Shown here piece after piece: positions 44,025 through 58,823 of a stretch of 64,000 nucleotides of DNA. Made by a program: the position numbers and the translations under genes. The notes beneath the pieces are model-generated. The model had not been told where the DNA came from and did no database searches. It worked only from the letters and a program-made list of their open reading frames with translations. Position 1 is the stretch's first letter. The number at the start of each line of letters is the position of its first letter. The stretch comes from Shimia ponticola (lineage in GTDB: Bacteria > Pseudomonadota > Alphaproteobacteria > Rhodobacterales > Rhodobacteraceae), in assembly GCF_007995215.1 (NCBI RefSeq), contig NZ_VCDK01000003.1, forward strand, positions 1-64,000, read 5' to 3'.

Positions 44025-45377
44025 TTATTCGATCGCGGCCAGCTGCTCGTTCATCGCGGCCACGGCGGCTGCAGCGTCGATTTCACCGTCGATGTACTGA
44101 CGCACAACGCGGTTCACGACCTGGCTGTTGATCATTTTGGATGCCAATGCCAGCTGGCCTTCGGCTACGCCCCAACGCTGAGCGACGTCCAGACCACCGA
44201 CGATCTCGTCGATCATCTCTTGGGCATAAAGCTCACCCAATGGTGCACGACGGTCGATGCCTACGTCGAGTGTTGCCCAGAGGTCTTTGAACTTCGTCGG
44301 CTCGTCTGCGGTACCCGCACGCACTGGGAACTTGCCCTCAGGTGCGATCGACAGTGTCTGGCCGTAGCCTTCGTCCATCGAGAACTTCACGAACTCCATC
44401 GCTGCGTCGGTGTCTGCATCGTTGGTGATGCCAAAATAACGGACGTCACCCCATGCTGCGCCATCTGGGTTTGATGGACCCGAGAAGTTGGTCACGATAC
44501 CAGTTTTCGAAGCCAGTTCGGACGAGGTTGGGTCATCGTTGATGGTCGGCGGGGCGCTGTCGCGAAGGCCAGCCAGTTCGTCCAGAATGAACGGCGACCA
44601 GATGATCATCGCGGCCTGACCTGCAAAGTACAGCTCACGCGATTGCTGCCAGAACAGTTCACCCGGAGGGGATGCTTCTGCGATGGCTTTGTAGAAGTCC
44701 AGAACTTCGGTCGTTGCCGCAAGATCAAGCTCTGCTGCGCCATCGGCGTTCACAGGGCTTACGCCATTCGCAAGGAACACGTGCTCAAGGACCTGCGACA
44801 TGAAGTTCTCGTCGACCTTGGTTGCGGCCACGAAACCATACATCTCGGGTGGATTGTGCAGAGCTTCCAGAGCCGCTTCCACGTTCGCATAAGAGGTCGG
44901 TGGCTCAAGCCCAGCGGCTTCGAACATGTCTGCGCGGTAAACGAGCATTTGCGTCCAGCCGTCCACCGGGACCGATGCAACGCCGCCGTCAACAGCCGCC
45001 ATCGCCAGCGGGCCAGGGGCAAAGGTGTCACGGCCCAGACCGTCGACCACTTCCGTCGCGGCTTCGGTGTCCAGAATGCCAGCCTCGGCCCACGGCAGAG
45101 CGTATTGCAGCGTGTGGTAAATCACGTCCGGCAGATCGCCAGCGGCAAAAGCAGCTGTTGCACGCGTGCCAAGATCACTTTCTGTGACCGGGATCACCTC
45201 AACTGCGGTGCCGGTCTGCGCCTCGAACTGAGCCGCCATTTCCTGTTGCTTGGCCAGACGCTCTGGCTGTTCTTCTGTGGTCCAGAAGCGGATCGTGTCG
45301 GCGCTGACGCCCGTGGCAGCAAGCACAAGGCCCAGTGCCGCGCTGGTCATCAGCCGCGTTCGCGTTTGAAAAGTCAT
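44025..45377 (-). CDS. Extracellular solute-binding protein (family 1, sugar)
   Basis: A 450-residue periplasmic binding protein with signal peptide (MTFQTRTRLMTSAALGLVLA, cleavage near VSA-DTI). The mature start IRFWTTEEQPERLAKQQEMA and the pattern AAGDLPDVIYHTLQYALPWA and AAMIIWSPFILDELAG match the CUT1 sugar-binding family. It has an unusually acidic composition, as in marine bacteria. ATG 45377 has a GGGAGG ribosome site. It directly follows lacI (4-base overlap) and supplies substrate to the two permeases. The ligand is not identifiable by eye. Confidence 0.92.
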   Translation of the reverse strand: MTFQTRTRLMTSAALGLVLAATGVSADTIRFWTTEEQPERLAKQQEMAAQFEAQTGTAVEVIPVTESDLGTRATAAFAAGDLPDVIYHTLQYALPWAEAGILDTEAATEVVDGLGRDTFAPGPLAMAAVDGGVASVPVDGWTQMLVYRADMFEAAGLEPPTSYANVEAALEALHNPPEMYGFVAATKVDENFMSQVLEHVFLANGVSPVNADGAAELDLAATTEVLDFYKAIAEASPPGELFWQQSRELYFAGQAAMIIWSPFILDELAGLRDSAPPTINDDPTSSELASKTGIVTNFSGPSNPDGAAWGDVRYFGITNDADTDAAMEFVKFSMDEGYGQTLSIAPEGKFPVRAGTADEPTKFKDLWATLDVGIDRRAPLGELYAQEMIDEIVGGLDVAQRWGVAEGQLALASKMINSQVVNRVVRQYIDGEIDAAAAVAAMNEQLAAIE

Positions 45378-46504
45378 TGGTTGTCCTCCCATTGGACTGG
45401 TTGTTTCGAGTGATGGTCGATAACGCGCTGTGCCAGTTCCGCTGGCGTCAGCGATGGGGGGCGGTCCGAGCCCCGTTCTACGAGAGTTGGCGGCGCCAGC
45501 TCCCTTAGCTCTTCGGGGTCTGCGCCCCGGATGAGTTGAATAAGCATCTCGGCAAGGCGTGACCCCGCCGCAAAGCTGTCGACGGCGTAGGTGGTCAGCC
45601 CTGGGGTGGCATAGGCACCTTCAGGCAGGCCATCATACGCCATCAAAGACACATCTTGCCCAACCGTGAGCCCCAATTCCGAGGCAGCCTCGTAAACACC
45701 GAGCGCCGCGCGATCCACCGCGCAAACGATGGCGGTTGGCGGTGTGGCTTGTGTCAGTAGATCATGCGCAACCCGAGCTCCTGAATTGCGCGTCATGGCG
45801 GGTGCGCCAATCAAGTCGGGCGAAAAGGGCAGGCCAGCATCAGAGAGACCTTTTTGAAATCCGTCGATCCGCAACTGGCTGTAGAAATACTGCGGGCCGC
45901 CCGGGATATGCGCGATCCGGGTATGACCCAATGCGGCCAGCCGTGCGACCGCGCCGGACATGGCATCTTCGCCTTGGATGTCGAACCATGCGCAGCCTCT
46001 TGAGTCCTCCGTACGCCCGAACATGATGAACGGGACATCCTGGTCGCGGAGCAGTTCGACGCGCGGATCAGAGCACAAAGTGCGCGGAAGGATGAACCCA
46101 TCCGCCTTACGCTCTTCGATCAATCTTCCCACCGTGGAGCGGACTTTCTCTTCGGTGGGTTCTGCAGCGATTGTGACCGTCCATGTGGCGTCTGATGCTG
46201 CCTGGGTCACACCAGCGATAAAGTCGGCGAGAAAGGGGCGGGCGCTATCCTCTGAGTCGATCTGGAGCACGAGCCCAATTGACCGCGTGCGTCCGGTTCG
46301 GATGGCTTGGGCATGGCTCAACGGCCTGTAGCCCAAGGCTTCGGCCGCCCGCGAGATGCGCAGACGCGTTCCTTCGGCAATGTCCGGATAACCATTCAAG
46401 GCACGGCTCACCGTGCTTTTGGTAACGCCCAGATGCCTTGCAACATCCGCGATCGTTACCCTCGCTTGACGTCCGGATCCCATGGCACTTTGCGTGCTCT
46501 GCAC
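45374..46504 (-). CDS. LacI-family transcriptional regulator
   Basis: A 376-residue regulator. The helix-turn-helix VTIADVARHLGVTKSTVSRA with the hinge helix region AEALGYRPLSHAQAIRTGRT is followed by a periplasmic-binding-like effector domain. It starts at GTG 46504 with a GGGAGG ribosome site 7 bases before. It is the first gene of the lacI-SBP-permease-permease-GH63-ATPase operon and probably represses it through the palindrome at 46541-46554, responding to the imported sugar or its product. Confidence 0.93.
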   Translation of the reverse strand: MQSTQSAMGSGRQARVTIADVARHLGVTKSTVSRALNGYPDIAEGTRLRISRAAEALGYRPLSHAQAIRTGRTRSIGLVLQIDSEDSARPFLADFIAGVTQAASDATWTVTIAAEPTEEKVRSTVGRLIEERKADGFILPRTLCSDPRVELLRDQDVPFIMFGRTEDSRGCAWFDIQGEDAMSGAVARLAALGHTRIAHIPGGPQYFYSQLRIDGFQKGLSDAGLPFSPDLIGAPAMTRNSGARVAHDLLTQATPPTAIVCAVDRAALGVYEAASELGLTVGQDVSLMAYDGLPEGAYATPGLTTYAVDSFAAGSRLAEMLIQLIRGADPEELRELAPPTLVERGSDRPPSLTPAELAQRVIDHHSKQPVQWEDNQ

Positions 46505-46540
46505 TTGGTTTCCTCCCTAGGTGCCTAAAGAAGAAAGCTT

Positions 46541-46554
46541 CGAAACCGGTTTCG
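46541..46554. promoter_or_regulatory. LacI-type operator
   Basis: A perfect 14-bp palindrome, CGAAACCGGTTTCG, with the central CpG typical of LacI-family operators (AACCGGTT core). It lies 36 bases upstream of the lacI start codon, beside an A/T-rich tract, which fits autoregulation of the whole operon. Confidence 0.8.
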
Positions 46555-46643
46555 GCAAGAAAAAAAGTTATTTACTTTCCAGTGACTTGGCAAAATTTCT
46601 GTCGAAATTGGCCGCTTCAGGGCTTTTGAACGGGGTCCGAGCC

Positions 46644-46659
46644 CATCCCGTGCGGGATG
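46644..46659. repeat. Short palindrome upstream of lacI operon
   Basis: Perfect arms CATCCCG and CGGGATG separated by TG. It lies between the RACo-like gene stop (46700) and the lacI operon promoter region. It may be a second protein-binding site or a weak transcription-terminating hairpin for the RACo-like gene, although no T-run follows. Confidence 0.4.
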
Positions 46660-46699
46660 CCGTGTGATCCGAGATACACCAAGATGAGCAAAAAACGCC

Positions 46700-50437
<3,738 letters not shown>

Positions 50438-50438
<1 letters not shown>

Positions 50439-51589
50439 TGACGCCTGCCGCACGGATAGCCGCCGCCATTGAGGTACTGGACCAGGTGCTTGAAGGCACG
50501 GCTGCGGAAAAGGCCTTGCTTGGCTGGGCCAGACGCAGTCGCTTTGCGGGGTCCAAGGATCGCGCGGCACTGCGTGATATCGTGTTTCAATGCCTGCGAT
50601 GCCGTCGGTCCTATGCAGCAATGGGCGGTTCGCTGACCGGGCGTGGGCTTGTGCGCGGGTTTATGTCTGACACTGGTACGCCTGAGGCAGACATATTCGG
50701 AGCCACTCGTCATGCGCCGCCCGTGTTGGACGACCCGCCTTTGACCCCTTGGGACAATCTATCGGAAGGGGACCAAGCCGATCTGCAAGATTGGGTATAT
50801 GATAGGCTTTGTGCTGAGTACGGCAGTCAGGCAAGAATGATCGCTCAGGCCCTTCGCCAACAGGCCCCGATATGGTTGAGGGTTAATGCGCAACGCACTG
50901 ATAGCGCTGCTGTTTCCAGAAACCTGTCGGATGCCGGATTTGAAATACAGGCGAGCAAAGATGTCCCGACCGCACTTCAGGTGACGCGCCCGGCCAGAGG
51001 CTTGGCCAATCTCGACGCCGCGCAGGCGGGGCTGTTCGAGTTTCAGGACCTGTCATCTCAGCGCGCCATTGCCGCGCTCGGCGACTTACATGGGGTTAGG
51101 GTCTTGGATTTTTGCGCCGGAGGCGGCGGCAAGGCCTTGGCCATGGCGGCAGCCGGAGCCAGCGTCACGGCCCATGATCGAGATCCCCGTCGGATGAAGG
51201 ATTTCTCAGAGCGCGCAAAACGGGCGCAGGTACACATCAACACAAGCAGCCTCGCCGATTTAAAGGGGCAATCCTTCGATCTTGTGGTCTGTGATGTGCC
51301 ATGTTCCGGGTCAGGCGCTTGGCGTCGGTCCTTGGAAACCAAATGGACGCTGACACCAACGGATCTCACAGACCTAATAGATTTACAGCGCGGCATTGCT
51401 CAAACAGCCGTTGGTTTTATGAAGCCCGAGGGACGTCTGTCTTACATGACCTGCTCGCTTTTCTCGGCCGAGAACGCCGAACAAGCGGAGTGGATCGACG
51501 CGCATTTGCCTGTGTCGAAAACACTGGCACACCAAATGATTCCGCTCGATGGCGGAGATGGCTTTTTCGTTTCGATTTACCAAGGCTAG
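50438..51589 (+). CDS. rsmB: RsmB-family 16S rRNA m5C methyltransferase
   Basis: A 383-residue SAM-dependent RNA methyltransferase of the NOL1/NOP2/Sun family. The N-terminal NusB-like helical domain is shortened. The SAM motif is LDFCAGGGGKALAMAAAGAS, with the motif IV Cys in CDVPCSGSGAWRRSLETKW and catalytic Cys in YMTCSLFSAENAEQ. The first base of its ATG is the last base of the guaB stop. Specificity for 16S C967 is by family. It could be another m5C site. Confidence 0.85.
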
Positions 51590-51687
51590 TGCAAAACAAC
51601 TTTGGGTTGCAATTCGGTTGTGGTTTAATCCTGCGTTAAGGGTTGGCACCGCACGTTACGGGCCAACGAATCTTCGTGGGATGACGC

Positions 51688-54006
51688 GTGGCTCAGACAC
51701 TGAATAGGCAATCTGGTTTGTTTCGGCTGACACGTCGTCTGGAACCGCAGGCAACCGTCGTGCTCATTGCCGCGTCCATGGTCGCGGTCGCGAGCCTGTT
51801 TATGGACGCTGACTTTCCGGCGCTTGTTATTCTCGTGATGGCTGTGTCGCTCGGGACGCTTGCGTTTTCGGTCAAGGTTGTGCGCGCCTGGTATTCGATG
51901 CGACAGCGTAGCGTGGTACGTTCCGTCGCGTGCCTGATCGAAAATGATGCCTCGGCCAGCTTTCTGACGGATAACGCAGGCAATATTCTCATGCGAAACA
52001 GGGCCGCAGATGACCGCGTCACAATGGATGACAGCGACCAACTGGCCAATTGCCTTGCTGATCTTTTTGCGAACCCCGGCCCAATCCTTGCCAAGCTGCA
52101 GAGCAAGGCTTTGGCTCTTGGGGCCGCGCGGGATGACATCATAACCAGACGCGGGCATGTCCGGGTTGCCGTGACGGCTCTTGCGCGGGACAGCTATCTT
52201 TGGCGGGTTGAGGATATCGTTGACCGCGTGTCGGGTGATACCGGCGCACAAACCCTTAGCTTGCCCATGATGACGGTCAGTTCATCTGGCGCGGTTCTTT
52301 TCATGAACACCGCGATGCGGACGTTGGTTGGCGAACGGGTCAAGTCGCTTGATCGGATGTTCTCCAACCTGCCTGTTCGAAATGGTCAACTGAACGAGGT
52401 GCGGACAACGACCGGCAAGATCGGGTGTCTTGTCGCCGATGTCGAAGGCAGCGCGGGTCGGCGAGAGATATTTCTATTGCCCGGCTCAGTACCGGATACC
52501 GAATTCGCAAAGGATGGATGGAGCTTCTTCGACGAGGTGCCGGTGGCTTTGTTGAAATTCTCACCATCAGGTGAGGTTTTGGCCAGCAACCGGATGGCGC
52601 GGGAATTGATTGGTCAATCCGTGCGGACTGGGACCGAGATATCCGAAATCTTCGACTCTCTTGGCAGGTCGGTGACCGACTGGGTCCGAGAGGCCGCAGA
52701 CGGGCGCAATCTGGGTCATGCCGAGTTTCTGCAAGTCCTCAATCGTGACGACGATACCTTTGTGCAGGTCACGTTCAATCGCGTGAAGGAAAACGACGAG
52801 ATCGTTTTGATCGCCGTCCTGAACGACGCAACAGAGCTGAAATCGCTCGAAAAACAATTCGTGCAAAGTCAGAAGATGCAGGCAATCGGTCAGTTGGCCG
52901 GAGGGGTTGCGCATGACTTCAACAATCTGCTGACGGCCATTTCGGGTCATTGCGATCTTCTATTGTTGCGCCATGACGCCACCGATCAGGACTACAGCGA
53001 CCTGATGCAAATCAATCAGAACGCCAACCGTGCAGCGGCTTTGGTCGGACAATTGCTGGCATTCTCTCGCAAGCAAAACCTCCAGCCAGAAGTGCTCGAT
53101 GTGCGTGATGTGCTGTCTGATATGGGGCATCTGTTGAACCGTCTCATGGGTGAGACGGTGACGATGTCGCAAACCCATTCAGGCGAATTGCCCGCCATTC
53201 GTGCGGATAAGCGACAACTGGAGCAGGTTCTCATGAACCTCGTGGTCAATGCCAAGGACGCCATGCCGGACGGAGGCAAAATCAGGTTGATCACTGAGCA
53301 TGCCTGCCTGACCGATGCAAAGCGCATGGGCCGGGCCATTGTTCCGGCCGGTGACTATGTGGTGGTCAAAGTGCGTGATCAGGGCATCGGTATTCCGCCC
53401 GACAAACTGCCTAAGATCTTTGAGCCTTTTTTCACCACCAAAGGGACGGGCAAGGGCACCGGCCTTGGCCTGTCTACGGCCTATGGTATCGTCAAACAGA
53501 CCGGTGGGTTCATCTTTGTCGATAGCGTCGTTGATCACGGCACCACCTTCACGCTCTATTTTCCGGTCCATGAAGGGGATGAAGGGACAGACCCTATCGC
53601 GAGCAAAGCCAGAGCGCATGCAGAGGCCAGTTCCAAGACAGGCGACGGTGTCGTGCTTTTGGTAGAAGACGAGGCTCCGGTACGCGCCTTCGCATCCCGC
53701 GCGTTGCGTTTGCGTGGGTTCACGGTGCTAGAGGCCGACAGTGCCGAATCTGCTTTGAGAACTTTGGCGGATACTGAACTCGACGTGGATATCTTTGTCA
53801 CCGATGTGGTCATGCCCGGTCAGGATGGCCCGTCTTGGGTCCGGGAAGCGTTGAAAGAGCATCCCGACACGCAAGTCATCTTTGTATCAGGCTATGCGCA
53901 AGAGGTGTTGGCGGATCGGCAAACCAAAATTCCCAACTCGCGTTTTCTAGCCAAACCGTTTTCTCTCAATGAGTTGACCACGGTGGTTCAGGAAGCGCTG
54001 CATTGA
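51688..54006 (+). CDS. cckA: Hybrid histidine kinase CckA
   Basis: A 772-residue membrane hybrid kinase. Two N-terminal helices (about 23-40 and 46-64), then PAS-like regions (about 85-380), lead to the HisKA/HATPase core with phospho-acceptor His409 in [20 protein letters not shown]. The ATP-lid residues are in [14 protein letters not shown] and [18 protein letters not shown]-terminal receiver has Asp706 in [15 protein letters not shown], and a Lys in [11 protein letters not shown]. Architecture matches CckA, the cell-cycle kinase/phosphatase upstream of ChpT-CtrA. The start is GTG 51688, with a weak ribosome site. Confidence 0.83.
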   Translation: MAQTLNRQSGLFRLTRRLEPQATVVLIAASMVAVASLFMDADFPALVILVMAVSLGTLAFSVKVVRAWYSMRQRSVVRSVACLIENDASASFLTDNAGNILMRNRAADDRVTMDDSDQLANCLADLFANPGPILAKLQSKALALGAARDDIITRRGHVRVAVTALARDSYLWRVEDIVDRVSGDTGAQTLSLPMMTVSSSGAVLFMNTAMRTLVGERVKSLDRMFSNLPVRNGQLNEVRTTTGKIGCLVADVEGSAGRREIFLLPGSVPDTEFAKDGWSFFDEVPVALLKFSPSGEVLASNRMARELIGQSVRTGTEISEIFDSLGRSVTDWVREAADGRNLGHAEFLQVLNRDDDTFVQVTFNRVKENDEIVLIAVLNDATELKSLEKQFVQSQKMQAIGQLAGGVAHDFNNLLTAISGHCDLLLLRHDATDQDYSDLMQINQNANRAAALVGQLLAFSRKQNLQPEVLDVRDVLSDMGHLLNRLMGETVTMSQTHSGELPAIRADKRQLEQVLMNLVVNAKDAMPDGGKIRLITEHACLTDAKRMGRAIVPAGDYVVVKVRDQGIGIPPDKLPKIFEPFFTTKGTGKGTGLGLSTAYGIVKQTGGFIFVDSVVDHGTTFTLYFPVHEGDEGTDPIASKARAHAEASSKTGDGVVLLVEDEAPVRAFASRALRLRGFTVLEADSAESALRTLADTELDVDIFVTDVVMPGQDGPSWVREALKEHPDTQVIFVSGYAQEVLADRQTKIPNSRFLAKPFSLNELTTVVQEALH

Positions 54007-54132
54007 TCGCCAAACCGGTGCAGACGGCTCACATGTGCCGTGCGGAACGAATGCGACAGGGGATGGAAAATTTCCACCTGAGGTAACTCCCTGTTAACCG
54101 CGCTGCATCACGCTGCTCTCGTACAATTTGAG

Positions 54133-54161
54133 TTGATATGTTCTCTTTTTGACCCTATCAA
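54133..54161 (+). promoter_or_regulatory. recA promoter
   Basis: TTGATA (54133-54138) and TATCAA (54156-54161) are separated by 17 bases, five and four matches to the sigma-70 consensus. The expected transcription start near 54168 falls inside the SOS box, so LexA binding would block it directly. Confidence 0.6.
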
Positions 54162-54166
54162 GACAG

Positions 54167-54181
54167 GAACAAGAGGCGAAC
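54167..54181 (+). promoter_or_regulatory. LexA-binding SOS box
   Basis: GAAC-AAGAGGC-GAAC is an exact GAAC-N7-GAAC direct repeat. This is the complement of GTTC-N7-GTTC, the LexA site known in alphaproteobacteria rather than the enterobacterial palindrome. It lies 50 bases before the recA ATG, overlapping the predicted transcription start. Confidence 0.85.
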
Positions 54182-54231
54182 ATCGACAGCAATTGCCGCC
54201 AGCATAGGCGCGTGACATAAGGAGCCAAATC

Positions 54232-55311
54232 ATGGCAACAGCGGATCTTCTGAGCATGGACGCAAAGCGTAATTCCGACCGTCAAAAGGCACTGGACAGT
54301 GCGCTGGCACAGATCGAACGACAGTTCGGCAAAGGCTCGATCATGAAGCTGGGCGATGAGAACGCCGTACAAGAAATCGAGGCGACCTCAACCGGTTCGC
54401 TGGGTCTGGACATCGCGCTGGGGATCGGCGGTCTGCCAAAAGGTCGGATCATCGAAATCTACGGGCCAGAAAGCTCGGGCAAAACCACGCTGACGCTGCA
54501 TTGCGTCGCCGAAGAACAGAAAAAAGGCGGCGTTTGTGCCTTTGTTGACGCCGAGCACGCGCTTGACCCGCAATATGCCCGCAAACTTGGCGTCGACCTT
54601 GACGAACTGCTGATTTCGCAACCTGACACAGGTGAACAGGCGCTTGAAATCACGGAAACGCTGGTGCGCTCCGGTGCGGTGAGCCTTGTAGTTGTGGACT
54701 CGGTCGCAGCTCTGACGCCTCAGAAAGAGCTCGAAGGTGACATGGGTGACAGCGCTCCGGGCTTGCAGGCCCGTCTTATGAGCCAGGCCATGCGCAAGCT
54801 GACTGCCGCAATCAGCCGGTCGAATTGCATGGTTATCTTCATCAATCAGATCCGGATGAAGATCGGTGTCATGTTCGGCAGCCCTGAAACCACGACCGGT
54901 GGTAACGCGCTTAAGTTTTACTCTTCTGTGCGGCTGGATATCCGCCGGATCGGCGCGATCAAGGATCGTGATGAAGTTGTCGGCAACGCAACCCGCGTCA
55001 AAATCGTCAAGAACAAGGTGGCACCACCGTTCAAGCAGGTCGAATTCGACATCATGTATGGCGAAGGCATCAGCAAGATGGGTGAGCTTCTGGACCTTGG
55101 TGTCAAAGCCGGGGTCGTCGAAAAATCTGGCTCATGGTTCAGCTATGGCGATGAGCGGATCGGTCAGGGGCGTGAAAATGCCAAAACCTTCCTGCGCGAA
55201 AATTCTAAGGTCGCCTACGAGATCGAAGACAAAATCCGCGCGGCACATGGGTTGGACTTTGATATGCCACCCGGTGCCGAGAAAGAGGATGACGACATCC
55301 TCGAGGCCTGA
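54232..55311 (+). CDS. recA: Recombinase RecA
   Basis: A 359-residue RecA, the strand-exchange ATPase and LexA co-protease. Walker A is GPESSGKTT from residue 78. Further marks are [29 protein letters not shown] and [20 protein letters not shown]. The C-terminus is acidic ([12 protein letters not shown]), as in many alphaproteobacteria. It is monocistronic by the look of it: its own promoter and SOS box upstream and a terminator downstream. Confidence 0.98.
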   Translation: MATADLLSMDAKRNSDRQKALDSALAQIERQFGKGSIMKLGDENAVQEIEATSTGSLGLDIALGIGGLPKGRIIEIYGPESSGKTTLTLHCVAEEQKKGGVCAFVDAEHALDPQYARKLGVDLDELLISQPDTGEQALEITETLVRSGAVSLVVVDSVAALTPQKELEGDMGDSAPGLQARLMSQAMRKLTAAISRSNCMVIFINQIRMKIGVMFGSPETTTGGNALKFYSSVRLDIRRIGAIKDRDEVVGNATRVKIVKNKVAPPFKQVEFDIMYGEGISKMGELLDLGVKAGVVEKSGSWFSYGDERIGQGRENAKTFLRENSKVAYEIEDKIRAAHGLDFDMPPGAEKEDDDILEA

Positions 55312-55340
55312 TGGCCTGACAATTTGACGAATTTCGAAAG

Positions 55341-55364
55341 GGCCGCTCTTCTAGCGGCCTTTTT
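55341..55364 (+). terminator. recA intrinsic terminator
   Basis: Stem GGCCGCT/AGCGGCC with a 5-base loop CTTCT and a run of five T, 30 bases after the recA stop. Flanking A and T bases could extend the stem. This is a clear rho-independent terminator. Confidence 0.85.
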
Positions 55365-55520
55365 ACTGTTTGGTGCGTGGTTCATCACGTACGTCGCCTG
55401 CAATCCTGTCAATCTGGCAACAAAGGGTCGAACAGCCAGCCGCAACGCTTGTGGACACCTATGCGGTGCAGGGATATGTCACCCACAACACCAAGACAGC
55501 ACTCCAGACGGACGATCCCT

Positions 55521-58169
<2,649 letters not shown>

Positions 58170-58171
58170 AA

Positions 58172-58462
58172 ATGGCCACAGCACTTTGGATCGCACATGT
58201 AACGGTCACCGATGATGTGGCTTACGGAAAGTATGCCGCATTGGCGACCGAAGCGATTGCCAACCATGGCGGCGTGTTTCTTGCGCGCGGCGGAAGAAAC
58301 GTCTGGATGGAAGGCACAGCGCGCCCTCGAAATGTGGTTGCGCGCTTTCCATCGCTTGAGGCCGCAGAAACCTGCTACAACTCAGACACGTATCAAGAGG
58401 CTCTGAGCCATGCGCGCGGGGCGTCTGAACGCGATCTGATGATTGTCGAAGAACTGGACTGA
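58172..58462 (+). CDS. DUF1330 family protein
   Basis: A 96-residue dimeric alpha/beta-barrel-like protein. The DUF1330 pattern is seen in ALWIAHVTVTDDVAYGKYAA, the conserved IANHGGVFLARGG and the closing FPSLEAAETCYNSDTYQEAL. Function is unknown. It starts 2 bases after the alaS stop, so it is co-transcribed, and it ends 12 bases before a strong terminator. Confidence 0.85.
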   Translation: MATALWIAHVTVTDDVAYGKYAALATEAIANHGGVFLARGGRNVWMEGTARPRNVVARFPSLEAAETCYNSDTYQEALSHARGASERDLMIVEELD

Positions 58463-58474
58463 TGTCTAACGGAA

Positions 58475-58514
58475 GGAGCGAGGGGCCAGCCCCTCGCGCT
58501 CCCCGAAGTTTTTT
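58475..58514 (+). terminator. alaS-DUF1330 terminator
   Basis: Stem GGAGCG-AGGGG with CCCCT-CG-CGCTCC (a 2-base bulge) around loop CCAG, then a run of six T (58509-58514). It ends the alaS-DUF1330 transcript. Confidence 0.85.
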
Positions 58515-58752
58515 CAGCAAGAAGAATTAGGGTTTTACTAACCGCGCGAAACTAGGCTCTTTTCACGGTACAGGCGGAAGCGTCGATGACCGTGCAAGGA
58601 GACGCCGGGATGCACGGCGGGCGTGGGAGTTGCATCCAAAAGCTCCCCGTCTTGCATTGATAGGGAAACTCAGGCGCAAATTCCTTCACATCTTCTTGCT
58701 TGAAAATACTTTCGCCGAAGGCACGCGGTGCCACCTTCGAGTTGTGAACAAG

Positions 58753-58776
58753 AAAGGCCGCCTCGGGGCGGCCTTT
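58753..58776 (-). terminator. typA terminator (bidirectional shape)
   Basis: A perfect 10-bp stem AAAGGCCGCC/GGCGGCCTTT with a 4-base loop. On the minus strand it is followed by CTTGTTC and preceded by CAAAG, ending the typA transcript about 48 bases after its stop. The symmetric A/T ends mean it could also act on the plus strand. Confidence 0.8.
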
Positions 58777-58823
58777 GTTCTGCTCTCCAGCAAAAACACT
58801 GCCGCGTCAGCGGCACCGTAGGA

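Larger units (their letters stand above)
58463..58823. other. Intergenic region between convergent genes
   Basis: 361 bases with no supported gene. It holds the terminators at both ends (58475-58514 and 58753-58776). A 60-residue frame on the minus strand (58552-58734) has no ribosome site or recognisable family. The segment at about 58688-58716 (reading CATCTTCTTGCTTGAAAATA and on) resembles short intergenic motifs I associate with Rhodobacterales genomes, but there is only one copy here, so this is not established. Confidence 0.5.

Noticed and set aside
55377-55520. Upstream part of the alaS open frame
   Set aside because: It is Arg/Ser-rich, starts just after the recA terminator and lies outside the AlaRS family alignment.
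58552-58734. 60-codon frame on the minus strand in the alaS-typA gap
   Set aside because: It has no ribosome site, no family and an unusual composition. It is kept only as part of the intergenic description.
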